DNA from: Parafannyhessea umbonata
GTDB lineage: Bacteria; Actinomycetota; Coriobacteriia; Coriobacteriales; Atopobiaceae
Length of the DNA stretch: 64,000 bases
NCBI RefSeq assembly: GCF_900105025.1
Contig: NZ_LT629759.1
Span: 434,001-498,000 of the forward strand
Direction of reading: 5' to 3'
Below are positions 1 to 8,684 of the stretch, piece by piece (position 1 is the first letter of the stretch; each line of letters begins with the position of its first letter). Below the pieces are notes generated by a model that saw only the letters and a program-made list of their open reading frames with translations, was not told the origin of the DNA and searched no databases. The position numbers and the translations under genes were made by a program.

Positions 1-215
1 AGAACCGCCGCACGGACGCCACGAACAACTTCGACATGCAGCGCGCGGACCAGATCCTCACGTCGCTCTGCAAGATGAAGGGCTACGTGCACGTAAGCTT
101 CCTCGACACGCTCCAGCTCGATTCAGAGGACTTCAACGCCGACGAGCTCCACCCCACGACGGCCGGCTCCCACAAGCTGTGGCAGGCGTTCAAGACGCAG
201 CTCGGCCTGGTGTAG
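1..215 (+). CDS. SGNH/GDSL-type hydrolase, C-terminal fragment
   Basis: The window opens inside this gene, so only about 70 C-terminal residues are visible. The reading frame runs from base 3 to a TAG at 213-215. The segment ADELHPTTAGSHKLW carries the Asp-x-x-His block (D-E-L-H) that supplies the catalytic Asp and His at the end of SGNH hydrolase domains, followed by the usual helix ending in LWQAF. This supports an esterase or acetylhydrolase of the SGNH fold. The substrate cannot be told because the catalytic Ser block and any signal peptide lie outside the window. No terminator is evident before the next gene. Confidence 0.6.
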   Translation, partial: NRRTDATNNFDMQRADQILTSLCKMKGYVHVSFLDTLQLDSEDFNADELHPTTAGSHKLWQAFKTQLGLV

Positions 216-290
216 CCCAAACGCGCCTTTCGTGCTTTTTGCACTTTTTGCAGCCTTTGCGAACGTGGCGGCCGGCAGGCGGCGCGTCCC

Positions 291-319
291 TTGCTCGCGT
301 GGGCGCTATCGAGTATCAT
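291..319 (+). promoter_or_regulatory. Predicted promoter of yebC
   Basis: TTGCTC at 291-296 and TATCAT at 314-319 are separated by exactly 17 bases, which fits a housekeeping sigma-70/SigA promoter. The expected start of transcription, near 326, leaves a short leader before the ATG at 355. This is prediction from sequence only. Confidence 0.6.
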
Positions 320-354
320 CTTTGTGTTTTTGCCAATACCAGAAGGAGTTGTGT

Positions 355-1152
355 ATGTCCGGACACTCTAAGTGGGCTACCACTAAGCACAAGAAGGCCG
401 CGATCGACGCGAAGCGTTCCGCGCTCTTCTCCAAGCACTCGCGTAACATCACCGTTGCTGCTCGTACCGGTGGCGACCCCAACCCGGACAACAACGCCTC
501 CCTCGCAGCGGCCGTCGCCCGCGCCCGCATGGTCTCCATGCCGAACGCCAAGATCAAGGCCGCGATCGACAAGGCCTTTGGCTCCGGCGCCGACGCCGCG
601 GTCTACAAGGAGGTCACGTACGAGGGCTACGGTCCCGCCGGCACCGCCTTCTACGTCGAGTGCCTGACGGACAACCTCAACCGCACCGCGGCCGACGTGC
701 GCTCCGCGTTCACGCACGCGGGCGGCAACCTGGGCACCGCGGGCTCCGTCTCGTTCCAGTTCACCCGCAAGGGCTCCATCGCCGTGGAGAAGGTCATCGT
801 CTCTGACGAGAAGAAGGTCGCCGACAAGGAGAACGCCGTCGACGAGGACGAGTTCATGATGGCCGTTGCCGAGGCCGGCGGCGAGGACTACGAGGACGCG
901 GGCGACCAGTGGATCGTCTACACCGCGTACGACAAGATGCAGGACGTCCAGAAGGCGCTCGAGGCCCAGGGCATCGAGTGCAAGGGCTCCGAGCTCACGA
1001 TGGTGCCGAACACCCCGACCAAGCTCGAGCTCGCTGACGCCAAGAAGGTGCAGCGCCTGATCGACCGCCTGGAGGAGCTGGACGACGTGCAGAACGTCTA
1101 CACCACCATGGAGGTCTCCGACGAGGTCGCGGCTCAGCTCGACGAGGACTAG
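355..1152 (+). CDS. yebC: YebC/PmpR family protein
   Basis: This 265-residue protein begins with the family signature MSGHSKWATTKHKK and keeps the YebC three-domain layout throughout. Family members are cytoplasmic. They were described as DNA-binding transcriptional regulators, and recent work links the family to ribosome function at difficult proline stretches. The ATG at 355 is preceded by AAGGAG with good spacing; the open frame continues upstream to 232 but only the 355 start matches the family. A Lys/Asp/Glu-rich segment around residues 145-165 (KVADKENAVDEDEF) looks like a small lineage-specific insertion compared with the usual 240-250 residues. The gene stands alone, with its own promoter upstream and a hairpin downstream. 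Confidence 0.93.
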   Translation: MSGHSKWATTKHKKAAIDAKRSALFSKHSRNITVAARTGGDPNPDNNASLAAAVARARMVSMPNAKIKAAIDKAFGSGADAAVYKEVTYEGYGPAGTAFYVECLTDNLNRTAADVRSAFTHAGGNLGTAGSVSFQFTRKGSIAVEKVIVSDEKKVADKENAVDEDEFMMAVAEAGGEDYEDAGDQWIVYTAYDKMQDVQKALEAQGIECKGSELTMVPNTPTKLELADAKKVQRLIDRLEELDDVQNVYTTMEVSDEVAAQLDED

Positions 1153-1177
1153 CACCAAAAGCCAACAGTGTTGCGCG

Positions 1178-1205
1178 CGCGGCGGCCCCCGGGTCGCCGC
1201 GTTTT
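1178..1205 (+). terminator. Rho-independent terminator after yebC
   Basis: CGCGGCG (1178-1184) pairs with CGCCGCG (1195-1201) and is followed immediately by TTTT. It lies 25 bases after the yebC stop codon. Confidence 0.6.
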
Positions 1206-1255
1206 GTGAAGGGGGAAGTCCGCGTCGTCGGACGCGCCCCGGCCAGGGAGGCAGC

Positions 1256-2296
1256 TTGAGGAAGCAGGACATGACGCAGGCACAGGCCGAGAAGATCCTC
1301 GACCTGCCGGAGCGCTACACGAAGTCCGATTTGAGGAAGCGCTTCATGAAGCTCGCCCAGCGCTACCACCCGGACAACGCCGCGACGAACGGCATCAGCC
1401 CCGAGGTGGCCCAGCGCAAGATGACGCAGGTGAACAAGGCGTACGGCCTGCTAAAGACCCTCTTCGAGGACGATGCCGCCGCGACGGTCCAACGCGACCT
1501 CGTGGGCGGCGACCCCGGCCGCTACGGCGTGGGCGTGCACTTTGACCCCATGGGCCAGCACGCGCGCCAGACGGCCGTGGACGACTCGCTGTTTTGGGAC
1601 GAGCACGGCAACCCCAGGAGCGCGGTGGCCGAGAAGGCCGCAAACGACGCGGTCGACGCGGCGCCAGGGACGCATCGCCTGCGTCGCTTCCTGCTTGGGC
1701 CCGTGTTCCTGCGGATGGTCTGCGTGGCCGCGCTCGCCCTTGTGTGGTGGAACGTGTTCCCGTGGGCGGGGGGCCGTGCGGCGGGATTCGACGCGGCGCG
1801 CCTCCAGACGCTTGCGGACTGGGTGCCGCTCCTGTGCGCAGCGGTGTATCCCACGTACTTCCTGGCGTACGAGGCGCTGACCGGGCACGTGTCCGGCGTC
1901 GTGCGCGAGGCCATAAACGGGGCGGTGTCGCTTGCGACGGGCGTACACGTGGAGGTCCGCAAGAGCGGCACGTACACCTCGGAGCTCACGAGCCTCATCC
2001 AGAAGCAGTGGTACGGCCCGCTCATCCTGCCGCTTGCGGCGTGGGTGGCGTCCCTTGGCCTGGCACAGGGCTCCGGCTGGCCGCGCTACGTCCTTCTCGC
2101 CCTGGGCGCGCTCATGGCGCTCGACGCCCTGCTCTCGACGTTTGGCATGGGCCTTGCGGACAGCGTCGCGCGCCATGCGGGCGACGCCGCGGAGAAGTGG
2201 TACGTGCAGGCGCGCATGTACATGCTGAAGCGCTGCGGCCAGTGGGGAAGCCCCGCTGGCGCGCGTGCGGGCGGGGCGCGGCACGGCAGGGCGTAG
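1256..2296 (+). CDS. J-domain (DnaJ-like) membrane protein
   Basis: Residues about 8-70 form a J domain with the essential His-Pro-Asp at 38-40 (QRYHPDN), so the protein should recruit and stimulate an Hsp70 such as DnaK. The Gly/Phe region, zinc centre and C-terminal substrate domains of true DnaJ are absent. Instead the second half has hydrophobic stretches near residues 145-165, 180-200 and 250-285, implying a membrane-tethered co-chaperone. The chosen TTG start has GGGAGG just upstream; an ATG five codons further in (1271) is an alternative behind GAGGAAG. The specific client or complex is unknown. A weak GC-rich hairpin followed by TTT (2301-2321) may end the transcript. Confidence 0.75.
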   Translation: MRKQDMTQAQAEKILDLPERYTKSDLRKRFMKLAQRYHPDNAATNGISPEVAQRKMTQVNKAYGLLKTLFEDDAAATVQRDLVGGDPGRYGVGVHFDPMGQHARQTAVDDSLFWDEHGNPRSAVAEKAANDAVDAAPGTHRLRRFLLGPVFLRMVCVAALALVWWNVFPWAGGRAAGFDAARLQTLADWVPLLCAAVYPTYFLAYEALTGHVSGVVREAINGAVSLATGVHVEVRKSGTYTSELTSLIQKQWYGPLILPLAAWVASLGLAQGSGWPRYVLLALGALMALDALLSTFGMGLADSVARHAGDAAEKWYVQARMYMLKRCGQWGSPAGARAGGARHGRA

Positions 2297-2300
2297 CCTG

Positions 2301-2321
2301 CGGCGCGCGCGGGCGCCGTTT
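2301..2321 (+). terminator. Possible terminator after the J-domain gene
   Basis: CGGCGC (2301-2306) pairs with GCGCCG (2313-2318) followed by only three T residues, so this is a weak candidate. Confidence 0.35.
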
Positions 2322-2466
2322 CGCCCTACGTACCCCATCTGCGCCGTTCTGGGGATATCATCGAGTTTCCGGGCGGCTCTTCTGCTGTAATATCATCGGT
2401 TACCGAAATACGGAGTTTGACTATCGCCGCCGCGGCGCCGTCAGCCGCGCGGACATGGAGGATCGA

Positions 2467-3585
2467 ATGCTAGAGGACGCCAGCTCGAAGGTCTCCGTCA
2501 TCGTCCCGATCTACAACGCGGGCAAGTTCCTGAGGCAGTGTCTGGACAGCATCTGCAACCAGACCCACCGCGAGCTCGAGATCATCCTGATCGACGACGG
2601 CTGCACGGACGGGTCGCCCGCCGTGATCGACGAGTACGCCGCCCGCGACCCTCGCGTGAGGGCCGTGCACAAGGAGAACGGCGGGTATGGCGCAGGCTGC
2701 AACCGCGGCCTCCAGATGGCCACGGGCAGGTGGGTCTCCATCGTCGAGCCGGACGACTACCTCGACCTGACGATGTACCAGGACATGCTGGACTTCGCCG
2801 CCACGTTCGAGGACCAGATAGACATCGTGAAGTGCCCGTGGACCGAGGTCGCGCGCTGGGATGACCCCGCGCGCACCAGCGCGCGCCCCTGCCAGCTCGC
2901 CTCGAGGATGGTCACGTGCGAGAAGCCGTTCACGATATCCGATCGTCCGATGCTCATCGCGACGCATCCCTCCATCTGGTCCGCCATCTATCGCACGGAC
3001 TTCATCAACGAGAAGGGCATCCGCTTCATCGAGTACCCCGGTGCGGGCTGGGCGGACAACCCCTTCCTGATCGAGACCATGTGCCAGGCGTCGTCCGTCG
3101 TCTACCTGAACGAGTGCTACTACAACTATCGCATCGACCTTCCGGGCAGCACGCGCAACCACAAGACGCCCGACCTCGTAACCAGGCCGTTCGACCGCTG
3201 GGTCACCATGCTCGACGTGATCAGGCGCCTGGGCATCACCGACCCCAAGGTACTCGCGGCGCACTACGACCGCGGCTTTACGTACGCGTACGGCGCCGAG
3301 TACGACGACGGCAAGGACAACCCGCTGGTCGTGGAGGGCGAGAAGCGTATCTTCGGCATGATGGACCCCGCCATAGTGGAGCGCATGTGCGAGCTTCCGC
3401 TCAACAGGCTCCGGCGCTACTGCGAGCTCACGGGTAGGCCCATGCCGGCGCACGCCGGGCTCGCCCGCGGCGCGTACCTGCTGGGCAGCACCAAGTCCAC
3501 CGTGGATGCCTTCGGCCTTGGTAAGGTCGTCTCCATGGTCGCCCGTCACGGCCTCATCACGGTGACGGACAAGATCAAGCGCTAA
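2467..3585 (+). CDS. Family 2 glycosyltransferase (GT2)
   Basis: This 372-residue protein has the GT-A start VSVIVPIYNAGKFLRQC, the nucleotide-binding IDDG near residue 43 and an acidic EPDD in the DxD position near residue 95, as in inverting GT2 enzymes that move a sugar from a nucleotide-sugar onto a glycan or lipid acceptor. Its C-terminal half contains IWSAIYRTDF, which recurs almost unchanged in the GT2 at 10843-11997, so the two belong to one subfamily. No membrane segment is obvious. The ATG at 2467 is chosen because GGAGG sits five bases upstream; an in-frame ATG at 2455 has no such site. It precedes the MBOAT/SGNH/adenylation/carrier genes and is probably co-transcribed with them, suggesting a role in making or decorating the polymer they modify. 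Donor and acceptor are unknown. Confidence 0.85.
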   Translation: MLEDASSKVSVIVPIYNAGKFLRQCLDSICNQTHRELEIILIDDGCTDGSPAVIDEYAARDPRVRAVHKENGGYGAGCNRGLQMATGRWVSIVEPDDYLDLTMYQDMLDFAATFEDQIDIVKCPWTEVARWDDPARTSARPCQLASRMVTCEKPFTISDRPMLIATHPSIWSAIYRTDFINEKGIRFIEYPGAGWADNPFLIETMCQASSVVYLNECYYNYRIDLPGSTRNHKTPDLVTRPFDRWVTMLDVIRRLGITDPKVLAAHYDRGFTYAYGAEYDDGKDNPLVVEGEKRIFGMMDPAIVERMCELPLNRLRRYCELTGRPMPAHAGLARGAYLLGSTKSTVDAFGLGKVVSMVARHGLITVTDKIKR

Positions 3586-3654
3586 CGTATCTGTCCCTCG
3601 AGGCGTCCCGGCAGGCCTGGAGTTGCCTCTTCGCCTAGGAGTTCGATCCCTGAC

Positions 3655-5244
3655 ATGGAGCTCTTCTCGCTCGCCTTTGTGATCTTCGTCGTGCTGGCCC
3701 TTGCTGCGTACTACGCGGTCGGGGCCATGCTCGGCAAGGGGCAGTGGGTCGTCCTGCTCGTGGCGAGCCTCGCGTTCTACTGCATCGCCGGGGGCGTGCA
3801 GGCACTGGGCTTCGTCCTGTTCGCATCCCTCGTGACGTGGGTGGCCGCGCGCTACCTTGGCGCGTGCGACGCGCGTTGCAAGGTGGCGCGCAAGGCGTGC
3901 GCGGACCGCGCGGAAAAGAAGCTCGTAAAGGCACGCTTCCTCAGGCGCAAGCGCGTGGCCCTCGTCGCGGCGCTCGTGCTCTGCCTTCTGGTGCTGGGCT
4001 ACGCCAAGTACTACAACGTCATCCTGTTCAACTTCGGGTTTGCCAGGAGCCCTCGATCCCTGGGCATCCTGCTTCCGCTGGGGATATCGTTCTTCACGTT
4101 CCAGTCGCTTGGCTACCTGATAGACGCGTACAACGGCCGCTTTTCCCCGCAGGAGAACTTCGCGAGGTACCTGCTCTTCGTGAGTTGGTTTCCCCAGCTC
4201 ATACAAGGCCCCATCAACAAGTACGAGCAGACCGGTCAGGCGCTGCTTCGCAGCCGTCGCATCCAGGACGTAGACTGCAGCCGCGCCGCGTTGAGGCTCG
4301 GCTACGGCGTCTTCAAGAAGGTCGCCATCGCGAACCTGCTGTTTCCCACCTACGACTCCATCTTTAGCGGCGTGAACGTACACACGCCCGGCAACGTCAT
4401 CGTGCTGGGAATCGTCGTCTACTCCGTCTACATGTACGCGGACTTCAGCGGCGGAATCGACATAGTCGAGGGCATTTCGGAGCTCTTCGGCATCCAGATG
4501 GCCCAGAACTTCAGGCAGCCGTACTTCAGCGTCTCGCTTTCCGACTTCTGGCGCAGGTGGCACATGTCGCTCGGCGCGTGGATGCGCGACTACCTGTTCT
4601 ACCCGTTCGCGCTGCTCTCCCCGCTGCAGCGCTTCGGGAAGTGGGCCACAAAGCACCTGGGACGCCATGCCGGCCGCACCCTTCCCGCGTGCATAGCCAA
4701 CATCGTCGTGTTCCTCTGCGTGGGACTCTGGCACGGGGCGGAGTGGCACTACGTGCTCTGGGGCCTGTACAACGGCGTCATCGTCGCGCTGGCGGACCTC
4801 CTTGCCCCCGCGTTCTCGTGGTGCGCGGACAGGCTGCGCATAGACCGCGGCTCCAGGGGCTTCCACGTCTTCGCCGTCGTTCGCACGTTCCTCGTGGTGC
4901 AGGTGGGGCGCTACTTCGACTGCATCGCCAACGTGACGGCCCTTGGCATCTGCCTGCGCAACACGCTGTTCAGCTTCAACTCCACGCCCCTTTCCACCGC
5001 GCTTGCGGCGCGCGGCATCCAGCGCGTTTCGACGCTGGGCTTTCCCAAGCTGACCATCCTGGCGTGCGTCATCGTGTTCGTCGTGAGCCTTCGCTACGAG
5101 ATGGGCCACGACGTCCGCGACGACCTCCTTGCGGCCCGCCTGCCGCTGCGGCTTCTCGTCTACGGCGCGTGCCTTGCCATCGTCACCCTCGCGCTCCCCA
5201 TGACCGTCACGAACGGAGGTGGATTCCTCTATGCGAACTTCTAG
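3655..5244 (+). CDS. MBOAT-family O-acyltransferase (DltB-like)
   Basis: This is a polytopic membrane protein of 529 residues from the membrane-bound O-acyltransferase family. Visible signatures are SLSDFWRRWHMSLGAWMRDY and, near residue 360, LWHGAEWHYVLWG, which contains the conserved catalytic-site His. In D-alanylation and alginate acetylation systems these proteins pass an acyl or aminoacyl group across the membrane to an extracellular acceptor. Immediate neighbours are an SGNH protein, an adenylation enzyme and a carrier protein, the same four functions as DltA-D, although here the order is B-D-A-C. AGGAG lies about 13 bases before the ATG, a weak site. The 3' end overlaps the next gene by 14 bases, pointing to translational coupling. 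The transferred group is not determined by this gene alone. Confidence 0.88.
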   Translation: MELFSLAFVIFVVLALAAYYAVGAMLGKGQWVVLLVASLAFYCIAGGVQALGFVLFASLVTWVAARYLGACDARCKVARKACADRAEKKLVKARFLRRKRVALVAALVLCLLVLGYAKYYNVILFNFGFARSPRSLGILLPLGISFFTFQSLGYLIDAYNGRFSPQENFARYLLFVSWFPQLIQGPINKYEQTGQALLRSRRIQDVDCSRAALRLGYGVFKKVAIANLLFPTYDSIFSGVNVHTPGNVIVLGIVVYSVYMYADFSGGIDIVEGISELFGIQMAQNFRQPYFSVSLSDFWRRWHMSLGAWMRDYLFYPFALLSPLQRFGKWATKHLGRHAGRTLPACIANIVVFLCVGLWHGAEWHYVLWGLYNGVIVALADLLAPAFSWCADRLRIDRGSRGFHVFAVVRTFLVVQVGRYFDCIANVTALGICLRNTLFSFNSTPLSTALAARGIQRVSTLGFPKLTILACVIVFVVSLRYEMGHDVRDDLLAARLPLRLLVYGACLAIVTLALPMTVTNGGGFLYANF

Positions 5245-6733
5245 GAAGGATGCCCCGACGTCTGCCGCCGATTGTCCCGCGGGCGAGAAGGACGCACGCG
5301 TCTCGCCCGCGGCCGAGTCACCGGCGCACGGAAGGCGCCGCCGCCTGCCCGGGTGGGCGGTACTTCTCGGCGTGGTAGCCGTCCTTCTGGGCGTGGACGT
5401 CGCGCTCAGCTACATGATGCTCACGTACGGCGCGGAGTCCGAGGCCATCTGGAGCTCGTATTACCAGGCGCGCGACCGGCGTATCGACACGGTGGTCGTC
5501 GGCTCCTCCTACGCGGCGCACGCGATCGACCCCGCGGCGCTCGACGCCTCGCTTGGCAGCAGCTCGTGGTCGCTTGCCATGCCCGCGCAGGACCCGCGCG
5601 GCTCGTACCAGGCCATCAAGGCCGCGATAGAGGACCACGGCATCCGCCGCGTGGTCTATGGCATCGGCGTCGACACCATGATCGAGGACCCCTGGCCAAA
5701 CGCCGCCGTAGTGAGCACGCTCGCCAAGATGCAGGGCGAGCCCCTCGGCCGCAAGGTGGAGGACGCGGCCTCGCTTGCAACCGACCCCGGCTTCCTCGCA
5801 AATCACAAGTCGCTCGGCGTCATGTTCCCCTGGACCATGGGTACCATCGGGTTCTCGCGCCCGGGCATACGTGCCAACCTCGACAGGCGCGCCTCGGGCA
5901 GGGACCCGCTTTCCGCCGCAGAGGGCACGCTCCCCGGGTGGAACTACCGGGGGCAGGGCTACGGCAACGCCGCGCTGGTGCTCGACCCAACCAACGTGGG
6001 ATCGTACTGGAACCCGCCCGCCAAGACCATGCACCACCTCAAGGTCAACGAGGACGACGTTCTGCGGATGCTCGAGCTCTGCCAACAACACGACGTGGAG
6101 TTCGACGTAGTCGTCGTGCCTCAGCCCTCGTTCTTCACGCTCGGCTACGGCGGCATGCTTTGCAAGGAGCGCGCCGCACTCGCGCGCCGCGTCAGGCGCG
6201 CCGGCGGCCGCTGGCTAGACTACTCCATGGCGCGGCCCGACCACTACCGTGCCCGCGACGACGAGTGGATGGACTTCGGCCACCTCAACTTTGCCGGCGC
6301 CACGCGCTTCTCGCGCGTGCTCGGCAGGGACGTTGCCCGCGTCGAGCGGGGCCCCGCGCGCCGGCAGGGCGAGAAGGACAACGGCCTCGGCTCGTCGTTC
6401 TTCCGCTACAGCCAGCTGGACGACATGCTCCATAGCTACGAGGGCCTCTCGGTCGTGACGCTCAGGGCGTCGGTGCTCACGGACGGCCACGTGCGCGCCA
6501 AGGCGACGCCGGTCGCCGCTCCGGGCACCAATGTCGAGTACCGCTTCCAGCTCCTGGACGGTTCGGGCGCGGTCCTGTCCCAGACGGGGTACTCCACAAG
6601 CCGCAAGGCGGAAATCAGCCTCCCCGGCTACCAGGTATACAAGGTGCGTGTGCTCGCAAGGCAGAAAGGCTCGGCCAAGCCGTTCGAGAGAACGGCGACG
6701 GTCGTCCTCAAGAGTGGGGAGTCCAACGAATGA
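5231..6733 (+). CDS. Membrane-anchored SGNH-like acyltransferase partner (DltD/AlgJ-like role)
   Basis: This 500-residue protein has a short cytoplasmic N-terminus, one membrane segment at about residues 38-58 and an extracellular domain. It shows a Ser block VVVGSSYAAH near residue 90 and an Asp-x-x-His block, MDFGHLNFAGA, near residue 347, the arrangement of SGNH-fold proteins that work with MBOAT transferases. GGAGGT lies ten bases before the ATG at 5231; a GTG at 5219 is possible but sits inside that site. It overlaps the MBOAT gene by 14 bases and shares ATGA with the following adenylation gene. By analogy with DltD it would hand the activated group to the wall polymer; that is inference. 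It contains two copies of the recurrent 13-base word discussed in the findings (5281 and 6367), both read as Gly-Glu-Lys-Asp. Confidence 0.75.
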   Translation: MRTSRKDAPTSAADCPAGEKDARVSPAAESPAHGRRRRLPGWAVLLGVVAVLLGVDVALSYMMLTYGAESEAIWSSYYQARDRRIDTVVVGSSYAAHAIDPAALDASLGSSSWSLAMPAQDPRGSYQAIKAAIEDHGIRRVVYGIGVDTMIEDPWPNAAVVSTLAKMQGEPLGRKVEDAASLATDPGFLANHKSLGVMFPWTMGTIGFSRPGIRANLDRRASGRDPLSAAEGTLPGWNYRGQGYGNAALVLDPTNVGSYWNPPAKTMHHLKVNEDDVLRMLELCQQHDVEFDVVVVPQPSFFTLGYGGMLCKERAALARRVRRAGGRWLDYSMARPDHYRARDDEWMDFGHLNFAGATRFSRVLGRDVARVERGPARRQGEKDNGLGSSFFRYSQLDDMLHSYEGLSVVTLRASVLTDGHVRAKATPVAAPGTNVEYRFQLLDGSGAVLSQTGYSTSRKAEISLPGYQVYKVRVLARQKGSAKPFERTATVVLKSGESNE

Positions 6734-8250
6734 CGAACGTTCTCGAATGGCTAGAGGCATCTGCCCTGCGCCTTCCCAACAAGCCTGCCGTGGCAGATCC
6801 CGCGGGCGCCATGACCTTTGCGGAGCTCCGTGCCGCGAGCGCCTCCGTTGGCACCTGGCTCGCCAGGCGCATGCGTCCACGCACCGCCGTCGCCCTCTAC
6901 CTCGAGAAGAGCCCGCTCGCGCTCGCGGGCATGCTCGGAGCGGTGTACGCGGGAGGGTTCTACTCCGTGCTGGACGTCCGCCAGACGCCAACGCGCCTGG
7001 CGTCCATATGCCAGAGCCTCCAGCCCGCCTGCATCCTCACGGACCGCGGCAACCTCGAGCGTGCGCACCAGCTGTTCGATGGCCTGGGATACCAGGTCGC
7101 ACCGCTCGAGGACGTCGCCTTGACCGCCACGGACGAGGACGCCCTTCTCGCCATCCGCGCCCAGTCGACGGACATCGACCCCCTGTACGTCAACTTTACC
7201 AGCGGCAGCACGGGCACGCCCAAGGGCGTCGTAGTCGGCCACCGCTCCGTCATTGACTTCATCCCCACGCTCGACCGCACCTTCGGTATAGGGGAGGACG
7301 ACGTCCTTGCCAACCAGGCGCCGTTCGACTTCGACGTTTCCGTCAAGGACATCTATTCGGGGCTCCTCCAGGGCGCGACGGTCCGCCTCGTCCCGCGTGA
7401 CTACTTCGTCAACCCCACGCAGCTCATGGACTACCTCTGCGACACCGGCGCCACCACGCTCATCTGGGCGGTCAGCGCCCTCTGCTTCATCTCCATCATG
7501 GGCGGGCTCGACTACCGCGTGCCCAAGTCCATCCGGCGCGTCATGTTCTCCGGCGAGGTCATGCCGCCAAAGCAACTGCGCGAGTGGCAGCGCCACCTGC
7601 CCGGCGCCCAGTACGTCAACCTCTATGGACCAACGGAGATCACTTGCAACTGCACGTACTTCGTGGTGGACCGCGTGTACAAAAAGGGCGAGGTCATCCC
7701 CATGGGCCAGCCGTTTCCCAACGAGAAGGTCTTCCTCCTTGGCCCGGACGATACCTTGGTCAGCGAGGCGGGCGTGGAGGGCGAGGTCTGTGTCAGCGGC
7801 ACCGCCCTCGGCCTTGGCTACCTCGGCGACCCCGATCGAACGGCCGAGGCGTTCGTGCAGAACCCGTTGAACGATCGCTGGCTCGAGCGAATCTACCGCA
7901 CGGGGGACCTTGCCACGTACGACGACGCGGGAAACCTCGTCTACGCCTCGCGGAAGGACCACCAGATCAAGCATCTAGGGCAGCGCATCGAGCTTGGCGA
8001 CATCGAGGCCGCGGCGCAGGCGGTCGAGGGCGTACAGCGTGCTTGCTGCCTCTACGACCATCGCCGCAAGCGCATTCACCTTGTGTACATGGGCGACGTG
8101 CCCAAAGAGGAGCTCTTCGGCGCCCTCAAGGTCGCCCTGCCACAATATATGGTCCCCAACAAGGTCCATCAGACGGAGCGGTTGCCCCTCACCAAGAACG
8201 GTAAAATCGACCGACGGGCGCTCGAAGAGGCGGTCGGCATCAAGCACTGA
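6730..8250 (+). CDS. AMP-forming adenylation enzyme (DltA-like carrier-protein ligase)
   Basis: This 506-residue adenylate-forming enzyme has the P-loop-like TSGSTGTPKG near residue 157, NLYGPTE near residue 299, YRTGDLA and a C-terminal LTKNGKIDRRALEE with the catalytic Lys near residue 492. It would activate an amino or other carboxylic acid with ATP and load it onto the phosphopantetheine of the carrier protein encoded next. Length and domain order match DltA. However, in the segment RRVMFSGEVMP the residue at 274 is Ser, whereas DltA enzymes have Cys there (Cys269 in the Bacillus enzyme), the residue linked to D-alanine selectivity. The substrate may therefore not be D-alanine. Start and upstream stop overlap as ATGA. 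Confidence 0.85.
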   Translation: MTNVLEWLEASALRLPNKPAVADPAGAMTFAELRAASASVGTWLARRMRPRTAVALYLEKSPLALAGMLGAVYAGGFYSVLDVRQTPTRLASICQSLQPACILTDRGNLERAHQLFDGLGYQVAPLEDVALTATDEDALLAIRAQSTDIDPLYVNFTSGSTGTPKGVVVGHRSVIDFIPTLDRTFGIGEDDVLANQAPFDFDVSVKDIYSGLLQGATVRLVPRDYFVNPTQLMDYLCDTGATTLIWAVSALCFISIMGGLDYRVPKSIRRVMFSGEVMPPKQLREWQRHLPGAQYVNLYGPTEITCNCTYFVVDRVYKKGEVIPMGQPFPNEKVFLLGPDDTLVSEAGVEGEVCVSGTALGLGYLGDPDRTAEAFVQNPLNDRWLERIYRTGDLATYDDAGNLVYASRKDHQIKHLGQRIELGDIEAAAQAVEGVQRACCLYDHRRKRIHLVYMGDVPKEELFGALKVALPQYMVPNKVHQTERLPLTKNGKIDRRALEEAVGIKH

Positions 8251-8349
8251 GCCCATCTGCCCTAGAATGCTCGTATACGGCATGCCCGCATTGCCATCGA
8301 CATTCCGTGAAATTAGCTCGCTCATCCATTCGAGAAGAACGGAGACACC

Positions 8350-8604
8350 ATGTCTGATAGCGTTACCAAGTCCGAGGTCATCGACATCCTCAAGGATATC
8401 GAGGAGGACGTCGACTACGATAACTGCACTGCGCTCTGGGACGAGCGCCACCTCGACTCCTTCGACGTGCTGCAGATCGTCTCGGCCTTCGACGATGAGT
8501 TCGACATCAAGATTCCCGCAAAGGAGATCGTCCCGGAGAACTTCAACAGCGCTCAGGGCCTTACTGACATGGTGAACCGTCTCCTTGCGGAGCAGGACGA
8601 GTAA
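8350..8604 (+). CDS. Acyl/aminoacyl carrier protein (DltC-like)
   Basis: This acidic 84-residue carrier protein has the 4'-phosphopantetheine attachment Ser at position 37 in the motif HLDSFDVLQ. It is the expected acceptor for the adenylation enzyme 99 bases upstream and would present the loaded group to the MBOAT protein at the membrane. The ATG is preceded by AACGGAG. The length fits DltC and primary-metabolism ACPs alike; the gene context favours the dlt-like role. No clear terminator follows. Confidence 0.85.
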   Translation: MSDSVTKSEVIDILKDIEEDVDYDNCTALWDERHLDSFDVLQIVSAFDDEFDIKIPAKEIVPENFNSAQGLTDMVNRLLAEQDE

Positions 8605-8684
8605 CTACCTATAGCTACCTGTGTGACGGGTATTTCCTGATCTAAGTCATCTATCCATCTCTTTGCCTATCTGAATGGTTCCAC

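Noticed and set aside
2470-5109. An 879-codon open frame on the minus strand opposite the GT2 and MBOAT genes
   Set aside because: It mirrors two well-supported genes, has a His/Arg/Glu-rich composition typical of G/C-rich antisense frames, and no ribosome binding site or family motif.
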